NCBI GenBank assembly: GCA_016712105.1
Contig: JADJRU010000003.1
Coordinates: forward strand, 62,001 to 126,000
DNA from: Ahniella sp.
Lineage (GTDB): Bacteria > Pseudomonadota > Gammaproteobacteria > Xanthomonadales > Ahniellaceae
DNA: 64,000 bases
Direction: 5' to 3'
Below are positions 24,761 to 33,376 of this stretch, in pieces (the stretch's first letter is position 1; each line of letters opens with the position of its first letter). Made by a program: the position numbers and the translations under genes. The notes beneath the pieces were generated by a model. The model had not been told where the DNA came from and searched no databases. It was given only the letters and a program-made list of their open reading frames with translations.

Positions 24761-25414
24761 TTAGTTCAGCGAGAATTTGATCGGTACGAGTACATAGGCC
24801 TGCACCAGCTGGCCATTCTTGCGCTCTGGGTTGAAGCGCCAGTTTTTCACGGCCTGGATGGCGGCCTGATCCAGTTCGCGGTGGCGACTGGAACGGTCGA
24901 TCTCGACCTTGATGGGCAAGCCTTCCTCATTCACCAGCACACGCAGGAGCACTTCGCCCTGCAGGCGACGGCGCATGGCAGCCGGTGGGTAACGCGGCGG
25001 CTTCAGACGGCGATAGCTGGGATCTTCGGTCGCACCCATGTCTGGCGGCAACGCCGGGGCAGGCGGCGCCGGTGGAGCTGGCGGCGGGGCCGGCTCTGCC
25101 ATTGGCAGCGGCTCGTCGAAGACCGGCGTGTCATCGGGTTCCGGCGGCGGCGGTGCCGGCGTCGGGCGCTTCTCGATGACCTTGGGTTCGATTTTCTTGG
25201 GTGGTTCCGGCGGCGGTGGTGGCGGCGGCGGCGGCGGCGGTGGCGGTTCGAGGAAGACCACTTCGACGGTGTCGTCGTCTTCGTCCTCGGTCGCCTGCGG
25301 CGGTTTTACCGGTGCGGCCAGGAACAGGAACACGCCCGCATGCACGGCCAGGGCAACAGACTGCCCGGCGATGCGACGCCAGCTGAATCCCGATTTTTCC
25401 AGAGTGTTGGACAT
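24761..25414 (-). CDS. tonB: energy transducer TonB
   Basis: A 217-residue TonB. One N-terminal helix (about 17-35) follows basic residues. A proline-rich span of about 60 residues includes an unbroken run of 13 prolines. The globular TonB C-terminal domain starts RRLKPPRYPPAAMRRRLQGE. It transmits ExbB/ExbD energy to outer-membrane TonB-dependent receptors. The start is the ATG at 25412-25414. A promoter with TATAAT lies about 60 bases upstream; the intergenic region to the TPR gene holds no other gene. Confidence 0.95.
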   Translation of the reverse strand: MSNTLEKSGFSWRRIAGQSVALAVHAGVFLFLAAPVKPPQATEDEDDDTVEVVFLEPPPPPPPPPPPPPEPPKKIEPKVIEKRPTPAPPPPEPDDTPVFDEPLPMAEPAPPPAPPAPPAPALPPDMGATEDPSYRRLKPPRYPPAAMRRRLQGEVLLRVLVNEEGLPIKVEIDRSSRHRELDQAAIQAVKNWRFNPERKNGQLVQAYVLVPIKFSLN

Positions 25415-25475
25415 ATTGCGTGAAACTCGTTGTGGACCCGGCGACATTGCCACCCCGTCGAGACGAGGGTTGGTC

Positions 25476-25506
25476 ATTATAGCCCGGGCTTTGGATTTGC
25501 GGACAA
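25476..25506 (-). promoter_or_regulatory. predicted tonB-exbB-exbD-exbD promoter
   Basis: On the minus strand TATAAT (25481-25476) is preceded by TTGTCC (25506-25501) with a 19-base spacer, and lies about 60 bases before the tonB ATG. The -10 is perfect; the -35 and the long spacer make it moderate. The remaining part of the 25415-25771 gap shows nothing I recognise. Confidence 0.5.
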
Positions 25507-25771
25507 GCGGGTTTGTTAACCCTGTTTCAGCGTGAGTCCGTTCACGCCTTGTCCGTTTGAACGGCAAACCCGTGGTTGCGGGGTTGCCGGACATCAATTT
25601 CCTCAACACGCAGCTGAAATGGGGCGGTTCAGCCCGTTTCCAGCATCGCAGGCCCGGTACCAGCCCGGACCCACTCCCCACGAATCAGTCACTTTCGCGG
25701 CCGTTCCGTAGTCACGCCATTCCTTGGCTTGTGTCATCAGGCTGCCTTGCAGCAGCCTGCCAGTTTACTCG

Positions 25772-27075
25772 TTACCTGACGCTCTTGAGCCAGGAAGCTG
25801 CCGACTCCTTGGTGTTCGGGTAACCGAGCGCCTTGGTGTAAGCCGCCTTCGCAGCGGGCAGATTATCCATTTCCAACTCGCAGTTGCCGAGTGTGAGCCA
25901 GGTTTCACCCAGCCGCTCGTAACCACCCTTCTCGACAGCAGCCGTAGCCGCTTGCTTACATTCTGGATACTTCTCGCCCTCGTAAAGCGCCAGTGCCTTT
26001 AGATACAGAATCTCGCCATTTTTGGCGAATGGCTCGGCTTTGGAATAAGCCTCGGCTGCTTCGACATACTTGTCGCCGTACCGGAGACCATCACCCAGAA
26101 CTTTGTAAGTATCAAGGCTAGGTTTCAGTTTGTTTGCAGCCACCGCATTATTGATGAGGGTGACCGCATCCAACGGACGCTCGATGTACGAGTAGATCGA
26201 GGCCAGGTGGCGAATGTCGTTCTCGCTGCTCAGGACGCCGCGGTCGTAGGCACCCTGCAGGGCCGCCGCAGCCTTGGATTCGCCGCCTTCCATTTCAAGG
26301 TAGGCCTGGGACTGCAGCTTGATCACCGGCAGCAGATCCGGCTTCTTGGCAAGGATTTCGTCGGCTTCACGCGCGGCATCGGCCCAGAGTTCGCGGTCGT
26401 AGAACGACTGCACGACCAACTGGTACATCGAGTCGCTCGGCTTTTCAGCCAGCGCGAGCGCCTTCTTGGCCGGCTCGGCCACTTCGGCAAGCTTGTCCTG
26501 CCGGTAGTACGCCATCGCAATCACGGTGTAGACCGTATCGCGCTCGGAACCGGTCTCGGCGAGCCAGCGTTTTGCGTAGGTGATCGAGGTGTCGTAGTCC
26601 TCTTCGTTCAGCGCGATCTGCGACACACCCAGCATCAGGCCAAATGGCCCTGATTGCCCAGCGCATCGACTTCCACGGCTTTCTTGAAGTAATCCATCTG
26701 CTTGATGGAGTCCTCATCACGGTCGAATGCGATCATGCCGAGACCCTGGAGCGCGTTGGCCTGCTCCAGCTTGTTGGCTTTCTTGTCGCCCAGAACTTCG
26801 TTCAGAAGTTTCTCGGCCTTGTCGTAGTCTTCGTTGTCGATGGCGTCGTAGGCGTTGACGATTTTCTTGTTCAGCCGCTCCGACATCTTCTGTGGCGGTT
26901 CGACACGCTGGCTGTTCGGGAACGGATTCGGCGCCTTTTCAGCCTTGGCTTCCTTCTTGTTCCGCTTGAACTGCGACGAACTGCCCGCTTGGGCAAACGC
27001 CGGCTCCGGCAGGCTCACGGCCAGACCGGCTGACATGGCGAGACAGAGCGCGCCAATTCGAAGGAATGCTTTCAT
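25772..27075 (-). CDS. tetratricopeptide repeat protein (frameshifted)
   Basis: A Sec signal peptide (about 1-29, ending PAFAQA) is followed by TPR-like helices (NAYDAIDNEDYDKAEKLL, later YVEAAEAYSKAEPF and YPECKQAATAAVEKGG) to the C-terminus. The frame breaks at 26642-26644 (AAA on the plus strand): the upstream part ends GNQGHLA-stop, and the remainder restarts at LGVSQIALNEEDY. Adding one base gives GNQGHFGLMLGVSQ and one frame of 434 residues. A periplasmic TPR scaffold next to the TonB system probably supports that machinery; this is inference from position. Confidence 0.8.
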
Positions 27076-27317
27076 TTACGGCCTCGTGGCGACAAATGCG
27101 CCCGCTGCAAAGGGGCGCGAAGGTTAGCGAACGGCTGGGCAGTGCTCAAGCGCAATTGTGTGGAGTTTACAAGCGTATCAATTAAACAAGCGTTCGACCT
27201 GTGAAGACTCATCGGTCGGAGGTCGGATACGCCTGACCCCGAAGCCCACGAACCCAATCCGGAACAGACCGGCCTTGCTCGGGCCGGAACACCCGTCACG
27301 ACGATCATGTCAGCACC

Positions 27318-28280
27318 TCAGGCAGTCGGGAAGTTGGCCTTGGCGAACGCCACGCGTTCTGCCGGGTCCTTTGACAACGCCCCAGCCCGTTCGAGTTCCT
27401 GGATCTTGCGCAGTCTGTTCAGCAAGCCGTTGCCATTGGCCATCTGGATGGCCAGACCGGGGCGCGCGTTCAGCTCGAGAATCAGGGGCCCGAGATTGCG
27501 GTCCAGCACGATATCGACGCCGACGTACCCGAGTTCACACAGCTCGTAAGCCTTGGCGCCGATCATCAGGAGGTCGTCCCAGCGCGGAATCTGCAGTCCG
27601 GCAATGCTGGATTCGGTGTCCGGATGCTCCTTGATCAACTCCTTGCCCCAGACCCCGCGACGGGTGAGCCCGGTCGGAATGTCGATGCCGACACCGATCG
27701 CGCCCTGATGCAGGTTCGCCTTGCCATCCGACATGCGCGTCGGCAAGCGGATCATGGCCATCACCGGATACCCGAGGAAGCTGATGATGCGGATGTCGGG
27801 CACACCCTTGTACGAGACGTTCTCGAAGATGGGATCGAATTGCACGCAGTATTCGACCAGCACGTGGTCGGGCTGGCCACCCAGCGAAAACAGCCCGGAC
27901 AACATGTTCGACAGGTGATGGTCGAACTCGTCGCGCGCCATGAAAGAGCCATTGGAGCGACGGTACTTGTCGCCGCGCCGGCCGGTGATGACCAGAATGC
28001 CGTCGCCGCCTGATCCGTGCGCAGGTTTGACGACGAACTGCTCACGATCCTTGATCTTCTCGTGCAGTTCCTCGATTTCATGCTCTTCGCGGACCACCGC
28101 ATAGAGCTCCGGCACCGGCAGTTTGGCCTTCAGCGCCAGCGTCTTGGTGATCAACTTGTCGTCGACGCGCGGATAGAAGCGGCGCTGGTTGTAGGTCAGC
28201 ACGAACTCGGCATTGCGCTGGCCGATGCCCATCAGACCCATGGCGCGCAGGCGGCGCGCCACTTCAAACAGGCCGATCAT
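27318..28280 (-). CDS. ATP-grasp alpha-L-glutamate ligase-like protein
   Basis: A 320-residue ATP-grasp enzyme (residue blocks QFVVKPAHGSGGDGILVI at about 85-102 for ATP binding; LGPLILELNARPGLAIQ near 265-281 with the metal-binding E and N). It resembles the alpha-L-glutamate ligase homologue family that forms a peptide-like bond on an unknown acceptor. Its start overlaps the stop of the 7TM-transglutaminase gene (ATGA at 28277-28280). This pair usually occurs with a retropepsin-like zinc protease; here that third gene is missing. Acceptor and product unknown. Confidence 0.88.
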   Translation of the reverse strand: MIGLFEVARRLRAMGLMGIGQRNAEFVLTYNQRRFYPRVDDKLITKTLALKAKLPVPELYAVVREEHEIEELHEKIKDREQFVVKPAHGSGGDGILVITGRRGDKYRRSNGSFMARDEFDHHLSNMLSGLFSLGGQPDHVLVEYCVQFDPIFENVSYKGVPDIRIISFLGYPVMAMIRLPTRMSDGKANLHQGAIGVGIDIPTGLTRRGVWGKELIKEHPDTESSIAGLQIPRWDDLLMIGAKAYELCELGYVGVDIVLDRNLGPLILELNARPGLAIQMANGNGLLNRLRKIQELERAGALSKDPAERVAFAKANFPTA

Positions 28281-29839
28281 GGCCCGGCCTTGTCGCCTGG
28301 CGACTCGGCGATCGGATCTTTCACGAGCGCGCGGAACCGGAACAGCTCGGTCAGGCGGTAGCCGGAGTAGCGGCCCAGCACGAGGGTGATGGCAAACAGG
28401 ACCAGCAACAGCTCCGGGAACACGAAGATGAGATGCTGCAGGTGCGGCTCCTTCATGACCAGATAGGCCAGGCTGGCGATGACCAGCGAACCCAGGGCCT
28501 GCGAGATCGCGTAACCGGCACCACGTTCTTCCCACGCCACCGAAACACGCTCGATCGTCATGGTCAGGATGATCATCGGAAACAGGGCGACGTTCAGGCC
28601 GACGGGCTGGTCCAGCTTGTGGCTGACCACCGATACCAGGGCCATCAGCAACACCACCACAATGAGCACCGCGGTCAATCTGGGCACCAGCAGCAGCTTC
28701 AGTCGCTCCATGTAGAAACGCACCAGCAAGCCCATGCTGATGATCGTCGCGAACAGGATGATGCCGGGAATGACCCCGGTCCAATTGAACGCCAGCGCGA
28801 TCAGCACCGGCATGAACGTACCGAAAGTCTTGATGCCGATGATGTTGCGCAGGAGCAGCATGACAAACGCGCCGATCGGTACCAGCAGGAGAATCCGGTA
28901 GACCTCCTGGGCATCCAGCGGCAGATCGAGCAGCGAATAGGCAATGAGGTTGCGATCCTTCGCTTTCAGGCGTTCCTTTGCGGTCTCCAGCGCGTCATCC
29001 AGGCTCTGTTCGGCCGTGAATTCGATATCCGCATCGGGGTTGCCCTCAACGACCAGCACCGGCTTCTGGGCCGTACTCCACAGGAAGAAGTTTTCCGGGA
29101 AACCTTCCACGCCATCGATGGCGTTGAGCGTTCGCCAGGTCTTCCGCTCGCCATCCCAGACCTGCAGGAACGGCAGCAAGGTGGATCCGGTGTCCTGTTC
29201 GACCAACTCCAGTCCGTAGACGATCCGGGCCGCGATCTGGCGGTCGGCGAGCAGTTCCTTCGACAACTTCACCCGGTCATGTTCGCTGTTGAATGACTCC
29301 GTCAGCAACTGCACTTCCTGGCTCGGGTTGGCATCGTGCAGGCGGCGCACGAGTTCTCCGGCAAAACTCGCGGAGTCGACGGATTTTTCGCGGACGGCGT
29401 CGAGCAGCCCGGCGCGTGCGGTCGCAAAGGGCTCTTCGTAGGTCTTCGGTGTCGGTGGCTTCGGCTCGGCGGCGTCGATCACCTCGTGCTGGTCGCGGTA
29501 CACCGTGGCGCGGTAATACAGCGCCTGGGTGCCGCGTGCCCGCCGGATCTGCCACTGCACGGCTCGCGAACCCTTGCCCGACTCGATGCTCATGCCGTAG
29601 TCGCGGGCTAGGAAATTCTCGTTGATCACCGCATAGCCGGGAGGATTGCCTGGAATCTGCAGGGTGACCTTGTTCGGCCCCTTCGCCGGCTCGAACTCGA
29701 CGCGAGCCTGGATTTCCCAGATTTCCGTCTGTTCGTTGGGCAAAACCGGAAACTTGAGAACCTTCCATTTATAGGCAAACGCGCCAAAGCCGATTGCGGC
29801 AATGATCAGGGCGAGCAGGTACAGGTGTGTCTTTTTCAT
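28277..29839 (-). CDS. inactive transglutaminase fused to seven transmembrane helices (UUP1-7TM)
   Basis: A 520-residue membrane protein. One helix at 6-24 and a periplasmic domain of about 300 residues resembling transglutaminase but without an evident catalytic Cys-His-Asp triad, then seven helices from about 305 (LLLVPIGAFVMLLLRNI through LIFVFPELLLVLFAITLVLG). It is translationally coupled with the ATP-grasp gene. The pair probably builds and handles a peptide or amide modification at the envelope. A promoter (TTGTCG, 16 bases, TATACT) lies about 90 bases before the start. Confidence 0.88.
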   Translation of the reverse strand: MKKTHLYLLALIIAAIGFGAFAYKWKVLKFPVLPNEQTEIWEIQARVEFEPAKGPNKVTLQIPGNPPGYAVINENFLARDYGMSIESGKGSRAVQWQIRRARGTQALYYRATVYRDQHEVIDAAEPKPPTPKTYEEPFATARAGLLDAVREKSVDSASFAGELVRRLHDANPSQEVQLLTESFNSEHDRVKLSKELLADRQIAARIVYGLELVEQDTGSTLLPFLQVWDGERKTWRTLNAIDGVEGFPENFFLWSTAQKPVLVVEGNPDADIEFTAEQSLDDALETAKERLKAKDRNLIAYSLLDLPLDAQEVYRILLLVPIGAFVMLLLRNIIGIKTFGTFMPVLIALAFNWTGVIPGIILFATIISMGLLVRFYMERLKLLLVPRLTAVLIVVVLLMALVSVVSHKLDQPVGLNVALFPMIILTMTIERVSVAWEERGAGYAISQALGSLVIASLAYLVMKEPHLQHLIFVFPELLLVLFAITLVLGRYSGYRLTELFRFRALVKDPIAESPGDKAGP

Positions 29840-29932
29840 GTGTGCTTGGGTTCCCGGCGGCAACGCCGGGGCCATCACCGTCCACACTGGATCGATGCAG
29901 GCACTTCCCGGTCGACTCCCGATTTCCGCGGC

Positions 29933-29960
29933 AGTATATCCCCCACCAACACGCCGACAA
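29933..29960 (-). promoter_or_regulatory. predicted promoter of the 7TM/ATP-grasp operon
   Basis: On the minus strand TTGTCG (29960-29955), a 16-base spacer and TATACT (29938-29933). The leader to the ATG at 29839 would be about 85 bases. Divergent gene at 30085 lies to the right. Confidence 0.5.
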
Positions 29961-30084
29961 GCATTGACAGCGGCCTTGCCGACACGAAACGATCGTAAGG
30001 TCGCGTCTGTGTGTCGCGTCACGGGGCAGACGCCTGTGGCAGAATCCCCGGTCCTAGCCTGGCATCACCGAGAGCCCTTTCCAC

Positions 30085-31467
30085 ATGAGCAAACTTCTGA
30101 CCATCGCCACGATCAGTGTCGCGGCGACCGAGCAGGACCAGATCCGCCAGGTGGTGGTTTCCCTGAAGGATCCGGCGGTGAGTTGGGAGTGGTCGGCTGA
30201 TGCCGCTCGCGCCGACGTGATCATCATCGACGCCGATTCGATGTACGGCCACATGGATTGGCTGCGTGCCCAGTCACAAGGTCGCAACGTCATTTGCCTG
30301 ACCTCCTCGACCGGCCATGAGCAGGACAACGTGCTGCATCGCCCAATCGGTGTCGGCGCTGTGCGCCAGAGCCTGGCTCGGGCTGCGCAGCGCGCCGGCG
30401 TTGACGTGGCGATACCCGCGATGGCCGCTGCCGAGCCGGTCGAAGTGATTCCGGCGAAGTCCGAACCGGTCACGCCGATTGCACCGATGCCCGTTCAAAC
30501 CGCCCCGCTGCGCCCGAAGACCGACCCGAACCAGCGCGCGGTCCCCGCTGCACCCGCTGCTGCAGCGGCACCGCCACCGGTCGCAGCTCCGGCACCAGCT
30601 CCGATTCCGGTCGCTGCGCCAACTCCTGCACCGGCACCACCAGCTCCGGTTCCAGCTCCGGCTGCGATTGTTCCGCCCCCTGTTGTGACGCCCACACCTG
30701 CTCCGGCACCTGCACCAATCGCTGCCGCAGCGCCTGCGCCGGCTCCAGCGTCGACAAGCCGTTTTGGCATCAACGCGCCCAGTTTGCTGCCGGCGCGTCC
30801 GACAACCAATCCCAACCAGCGTGCCGTCAGTCTTGCCGATGCGCCGCCTGTGGCCGCTGCACCGGTGGTCCCGGCCCCCGCACCGGCCCCCGTCGAACCG
30901 CCCAAGGCTGCAGGCCTGACACTGGCCGATTACTGCGTCCCCGACAACATGGCACGTGCCGCCAAGATCGAACGCGCAGGTCTGCCGCCACTGGTACTGG
31001 ATGCCGCGCAGGACCGCTACTACGCCGGTCTCACGCTGAAACCTCTGCTCGGTTATTGCCAGGGTGAAATCGCCATCGGCGAATGGAAGCAGCTGACCGA
31101 CGCCGAAACCGAAAAATTCCGCAGCAGCAATTCCGGCCTGCCGTTGTCGCGCCTGCTGTGGCTGTATGTGCTGGGCACGTCGAACGGCATGAACGTATTG
31201 CCGGGCCTCGATGGCAGCGCCAAGTTCAAACTCACCAAGTGGCCGCAGATCGAGCGTGAATTTCCCAAACACTTCCGGATTGCGACAGCCATGATGAAGG
31301 GCTTCGCACCGCTGACGGAAGTAGCCGACGGTTCCGGCGCGACACTGGGCGAAGTCGTCGACTTCGTGAATGCCTATGCCGCGATCGGGTTCGTCCAGCA
31401 GGAAACCGGCAACTTCAATTTCGACCGCAAGTCGGTACTGGATCGCCTGCGCCAGCGCAGCGCCTGA
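30085..31467 (+). CDS. receiver-like protein with Pro/Ala linker and duplicated PNQRAV motif
   Basis: A 460-residue protein with three parts. Residues 1-120 look like a pseudo-receiver: alternating strands VIIIDAD and NVICLTSS, lysine-poor. A long Ala/Pro linker at about 145-295 carries two copies of a short motif, P-x-T-D/N-PNQRAV (about 148-156 and 240-250). A C-terminal domain from about 300 (LADYCVPDNMARAAKIE to FVNAYAAIGFVQQE) is helical and unknown to me. It probably tethers two interaction domains by a flexible arm, perhaps in surface motility or chemosensory signalling; that role is a guess. Divergent from the 7TM operon. Confidence 0.65.
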   Translation: MSKLLTIATISVAATEQDQIRQVVVSLKDPAVSWEWSADAARADVIIIDADSMYGHMDWLRAQSQGRNVICLTSSTGHEQDNVLHRPIGVGAVRQSLARAAQRAGVDVAIPAMAAAEPVEVIPAKSEPVTPIAPMPVQTAPLRPKTDPNQRAVPAAPAAAAAPPPVAAPAPAPIPVAAPTPAPAPPAPVPAPAAIVPPPVVTPTPAPAPAPIAAAAPAPAPASTSRFGINAPSLLPARPTTNPNQRAVSLADAPPVAAAPVVPAPAPAPVEPPKAAGLTLADYCVPDNMARAAKIERAGLPPLVLDAAQDRYYAGLTLKPLLGYCQGEIAIGEWKQLTDAETEKFRSSNSGLPLSRLLWLYVLGTSNGMNVLPGLDGSAKFKLTKWPQIEREFPKHFRIATAMMKGFAPLTEVADGSGATLGEVVDFVNAYAAIGFVQQETGNFNFDRKSVLDRLRQRSA

Positions 31468-31474
31468 AGCCCCG

Positions 31475-31500
31475 GGAACTTTGCCCGCCAGCAAAGTTCC
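31475..31500 (+). terminator. hairpin between the Pro/Ala-rich gene and the cyclophilin
   Basis: A perfect 10-bp stem, GGAACTTTGC at 31475-31484 with GCAAAGTTCC at 31491-31500 and a six-base loop. It starts 8 bases past the upstream stop. No T-run follows, so its terminator activity is uncertain. Confidence 0.5.
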
Positions 31501-31547
31501 AACTGAACTCCTTTCCCCAACCTCGATTCCAATTCACCGGAGTGGCC

Positions 31548-32162
31548 ATGAATCGTTTCCAGAAGTTCGCTGTTGTCCTGTTGTCCCTTGGTCTGTTCGT
31601 CAATGCCAATGCCCAGACCCCGGCACCCGCTGCCGCCGACAAGCCGGCCGAAGCCGCCAAACCACGCGTGTCGCTGAAGACCAACATGGGCGAGATCATT
31701 GTTGAACTCGAACCTGCCAAGGCCCCCAAATCGGTCGAAAACTTCCTCCAGTACGTGAAGGAAAAGCACTACGACGGCACGATTTTCCATCGTGTCATCC
31801 CGACCTTCATGATCCAGGGCGGCGGCTACACGGCCACCGGTCAACCCAAGGGCACACGCTCGCCGGTCACAAATGAAGCCGACAACGGCCTGCCGAACCT
31901 GCGTGGCACGATCGCCATGGCACGCACCGGCGAACCGCACTCGGCTACGGCCCAGTTCTTCATCAACACCGTCGACAACGCGTTCCTGAACCACGTCAGC
32001 AAGGAAAATGGCTCGACCTGGGGTTATGCAGTGTTCGGCAAAGTGGTCAGCGGCCTCGAAGTCGTCGATGCGATCAAGAACGTTCAGACGGCCCCACAAG
32101 GCATGTTCCCGAACGCACCGACGTCGCCGGTCGTGATCAACGTCGCAACCGTCATCGAATAA
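31548..32162 (+). CDS. ppiA: periplasmic cyclophilin-type peptidyl-prolyl isomerase
   Basis: A 204-residue protein with a Sec signal peptide (1-22, ending NANAQ) and a single cyclophilin domain: VELEPAKAPKSVENF, FHRVIPTFMIQGGGYT with the catalytic Arg, and FFINTVDN. It assists folding of envelope proteins. The ATG at 31548 has CGGAG ending 4 bases before it, preferred over the GTG at 31542. A strong terminator follows at 32185-32210. Confidence 0.93.
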   Translation: MNRFQKFAVVLLSLGLFVNANAQTPAPAAADKPAEAAKPRVSLKTNMGEIIVELEPAKAPKSVENFLQYVKEKHYDGTIFHRVIPTFMIQGGGYTATGQPKGTRSPVTNEADNGLPNLRGTIAMARTGEPHSATAQFFINTVDNAFLNHVSKENGSTWGYAVFGKVVSGLEVVDAIKNVQTAPQGMFPNAPTSPVVINVATVIE

Positions 32163-32184
32163 AGAGCCCTGAAACCGGGACAGA

Positions 32185-32210
32185 AAAGGCCCGCATTGCG
32201 GGCCTTTTTG
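32185..32210 (+). terminator. rho-independent terminator of the cyclophilin gene
   Basis: AAAAGGCCCGC, loop ATT, GCGGGCCTTTTT, then GTTT, 22 bases beyond the stop codon. The same hairpin and the next 45 bases recur at 32750-32819. Confidence 0.9.
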
Positions 32211-32252
32211 TTTGGTGCACGGCAGCCCGAATCGGCTCGCAGGGTGCGCTTG
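32187..32252 (+). repeat. 65-70 bp direct repeat, copy 1 (terminator plus flank)
   Basis: Begins with the GGCCCGCATTGCGGGCC hairpin and continues TTTGTTTGGTG, then CGGCTCGCAGGGTGCGCTTG. Copy 2 lies at 32750-32819 with few changes, so a terminator segment was duplicated or copied here. Confidence 0.8.
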
Positions 32253-32315
32253 TTCGCGCATCGTGCGGGGCGCCGCGTTGGCGAAACTGCGCCCTCTTCC
32301 CACCCCCACAAACCG

Positions 32316-32420
32316 TCATTGCGAAGACCGCAAAGCGGTCTGTGGCAATCTCGTTCTTGCCCCATGCCTGACCGCAAGGAATGGATTGCCACGCCCTTCG
32401 GGCTCTCCATGACGACATAG
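32316..32420. repeat. REP/BIME-like interspersed palindrome
   Basis: Starts GTCATTGCGAAGACCG and ends GGGCTCTCCATGACGA, i.e. the paired ends of the GTCATTGCGAG...CTCGCAATGAC repeat type, with TGGCAATC and GATTGCCA internal. A further end, CTCGCAATGAC, lies at 32732-32742 and related GTCATCGCGAG units lie at 50213 and 50240. Confidence 0.65.
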
Positions 32421-32543
32421 GGTAAGTCATTGATCAAAATGACATCTTAGGTGTTTGCAGCAACCGCGATTCGGGCAACCCATACGCGTGTGGCAGCTCC
32501 GGCAGTGCCGGCTTGTCGCGAACTTCGTGTCAAATGGCAACAG

Positions 32544-32610
32544 CTGTGGGAGCGGCTTCAGCCGCGATGCGACAGGGTTCGAGGCATCGCGGCTGAAGCC
32601 GCTCCCACAG
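32544..32610. repeat. perfect 27-bp inverted repeat, REP type
   Basis: CTGTGGGAGCGGCTTCAGCC... (32544-32570) is repeated exactly inverted at 32584-32610 around a 13-base loop. This is the GTGGGAGCGGCTTCAGCCGCGA-type REP known from Pseudomonas and Xanthomonads. It lies in a gene-free stretch, 32163-32862. Confidence 0.85.
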
Positions 32611-32749
32611 GATTGGCCTCATGGCAATTCGCGGCTCTTTGAATGTTGCTGGAATAGATTACTCAAGCAGAAGTTTCACGGAGTGTCGTCAAGGCCCGAA
32701 CGAAGTATGCCGTTTTTTGGGCATACAAAAAGCTCGCAATGACAGTGCA

Positions 32750-32819
32750 AGGGCCCGCAATGCGGGCCTTTTTGTTTGGTGTGCAGCAAGCCCCAATTGG
32801 CTCGCAGGGTGCGCTTGGC
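32750..32819 (+). repeat. 65-70 bp direct repeat, copy 2
   Basis: Carries GGGCCCGCAATGCGGGCC, then TTTTTGTTTGGTGTGCAGC and GGCTCGCAGGGTGCGCTTGG. It directly abuts the broken Sel1-type gene, whose 5' end is missing at this junction. Confidence 0.8.
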
Positions 32820-32820
32820 T

Positions 32821-33363
32821 TCACAGTTGCTCTCGGCAGCAAGAGGCGGATTCCCTCAGGCTCAATATATGCAAAGCCTGGAGATGATCGATGCCGGCAC
32901 CAGCGTTGAAGGATTCGCCTGGGTCGAGAGGGCTGCGATCAACGGTCTGGCGACCGCTCAAAGCAAGGTCGGATTTTCGCTGTTGCAGGGTAAAGGCATT
33001 CCAAAGGAAGAAGAACGCGCACTTTCTACCGAGAACTGTTGGCACTGCCCGATTCTGCGGCCGAGCCCGAGGCAGCAGAAGTTCGACAGCGACTGGCGTT
33101 GATGCTGACTGCAGGGCGCGGCAATCATGGGCAGGGGCGTTCTGGATACCCTTGCCGCGTGCCAAGCAACGGATGGTGCGTTTGATGAGCCGGTCGCCAC
33201 ACAACAGGGGGTCGTCGATGCCGCGAAGAACTCCGGCGGCTCGGCGAAAACGGTGGCCAACCTGCAAACAAGACTGCACAACTATCAGAACATGCAGATC
33301 ACCATTGCGTTGATGGCGCCGATGTTCGAATCGGACCTGGAAGACGATGCCGAGGTCGAGTGA
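32821..33363 (+). pseudogene. 5'-truncated Sel1-repeat protein remnant
   Basis: The reading frame shows Sel1-like pieces (GFPQAQYMQSLEMIDAG, then TAQSKVGFSLLQGKGIPKEE) but no start codon or signal peptide of its own; upstream it is repeat copy 2. It needs one T added at 33023-33025 and one G removed at 33134-33137 to run on through REL-LALPDSAAEPEAAEV to the stop at 33361-33363. The C-terminal part (VATQQGVVDAAKNSGG, LHNYQNMQITIALMAPMF) is family-unspecific. I read it as the 3' end of a gene whose 5' part was removed by a repeat-mediated rearrangement. Confidence 0.6.
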
Positions 33364-33376
33364 TTGCGGCGACTGA

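Noticed and set aside
32544..32610. CRISPR-like repeat
   Set aside because: One palindrome with a short loop, no regular spacers or cas genes; it is a REP-type sequence.
32776..33102. A complete small Sel1 protein starting at the GTG of 32776
   Set aside because: The first codons lie in repeat copy 2 and have no signal peptide; the Sel1 similarity begins later and continues in other frames.
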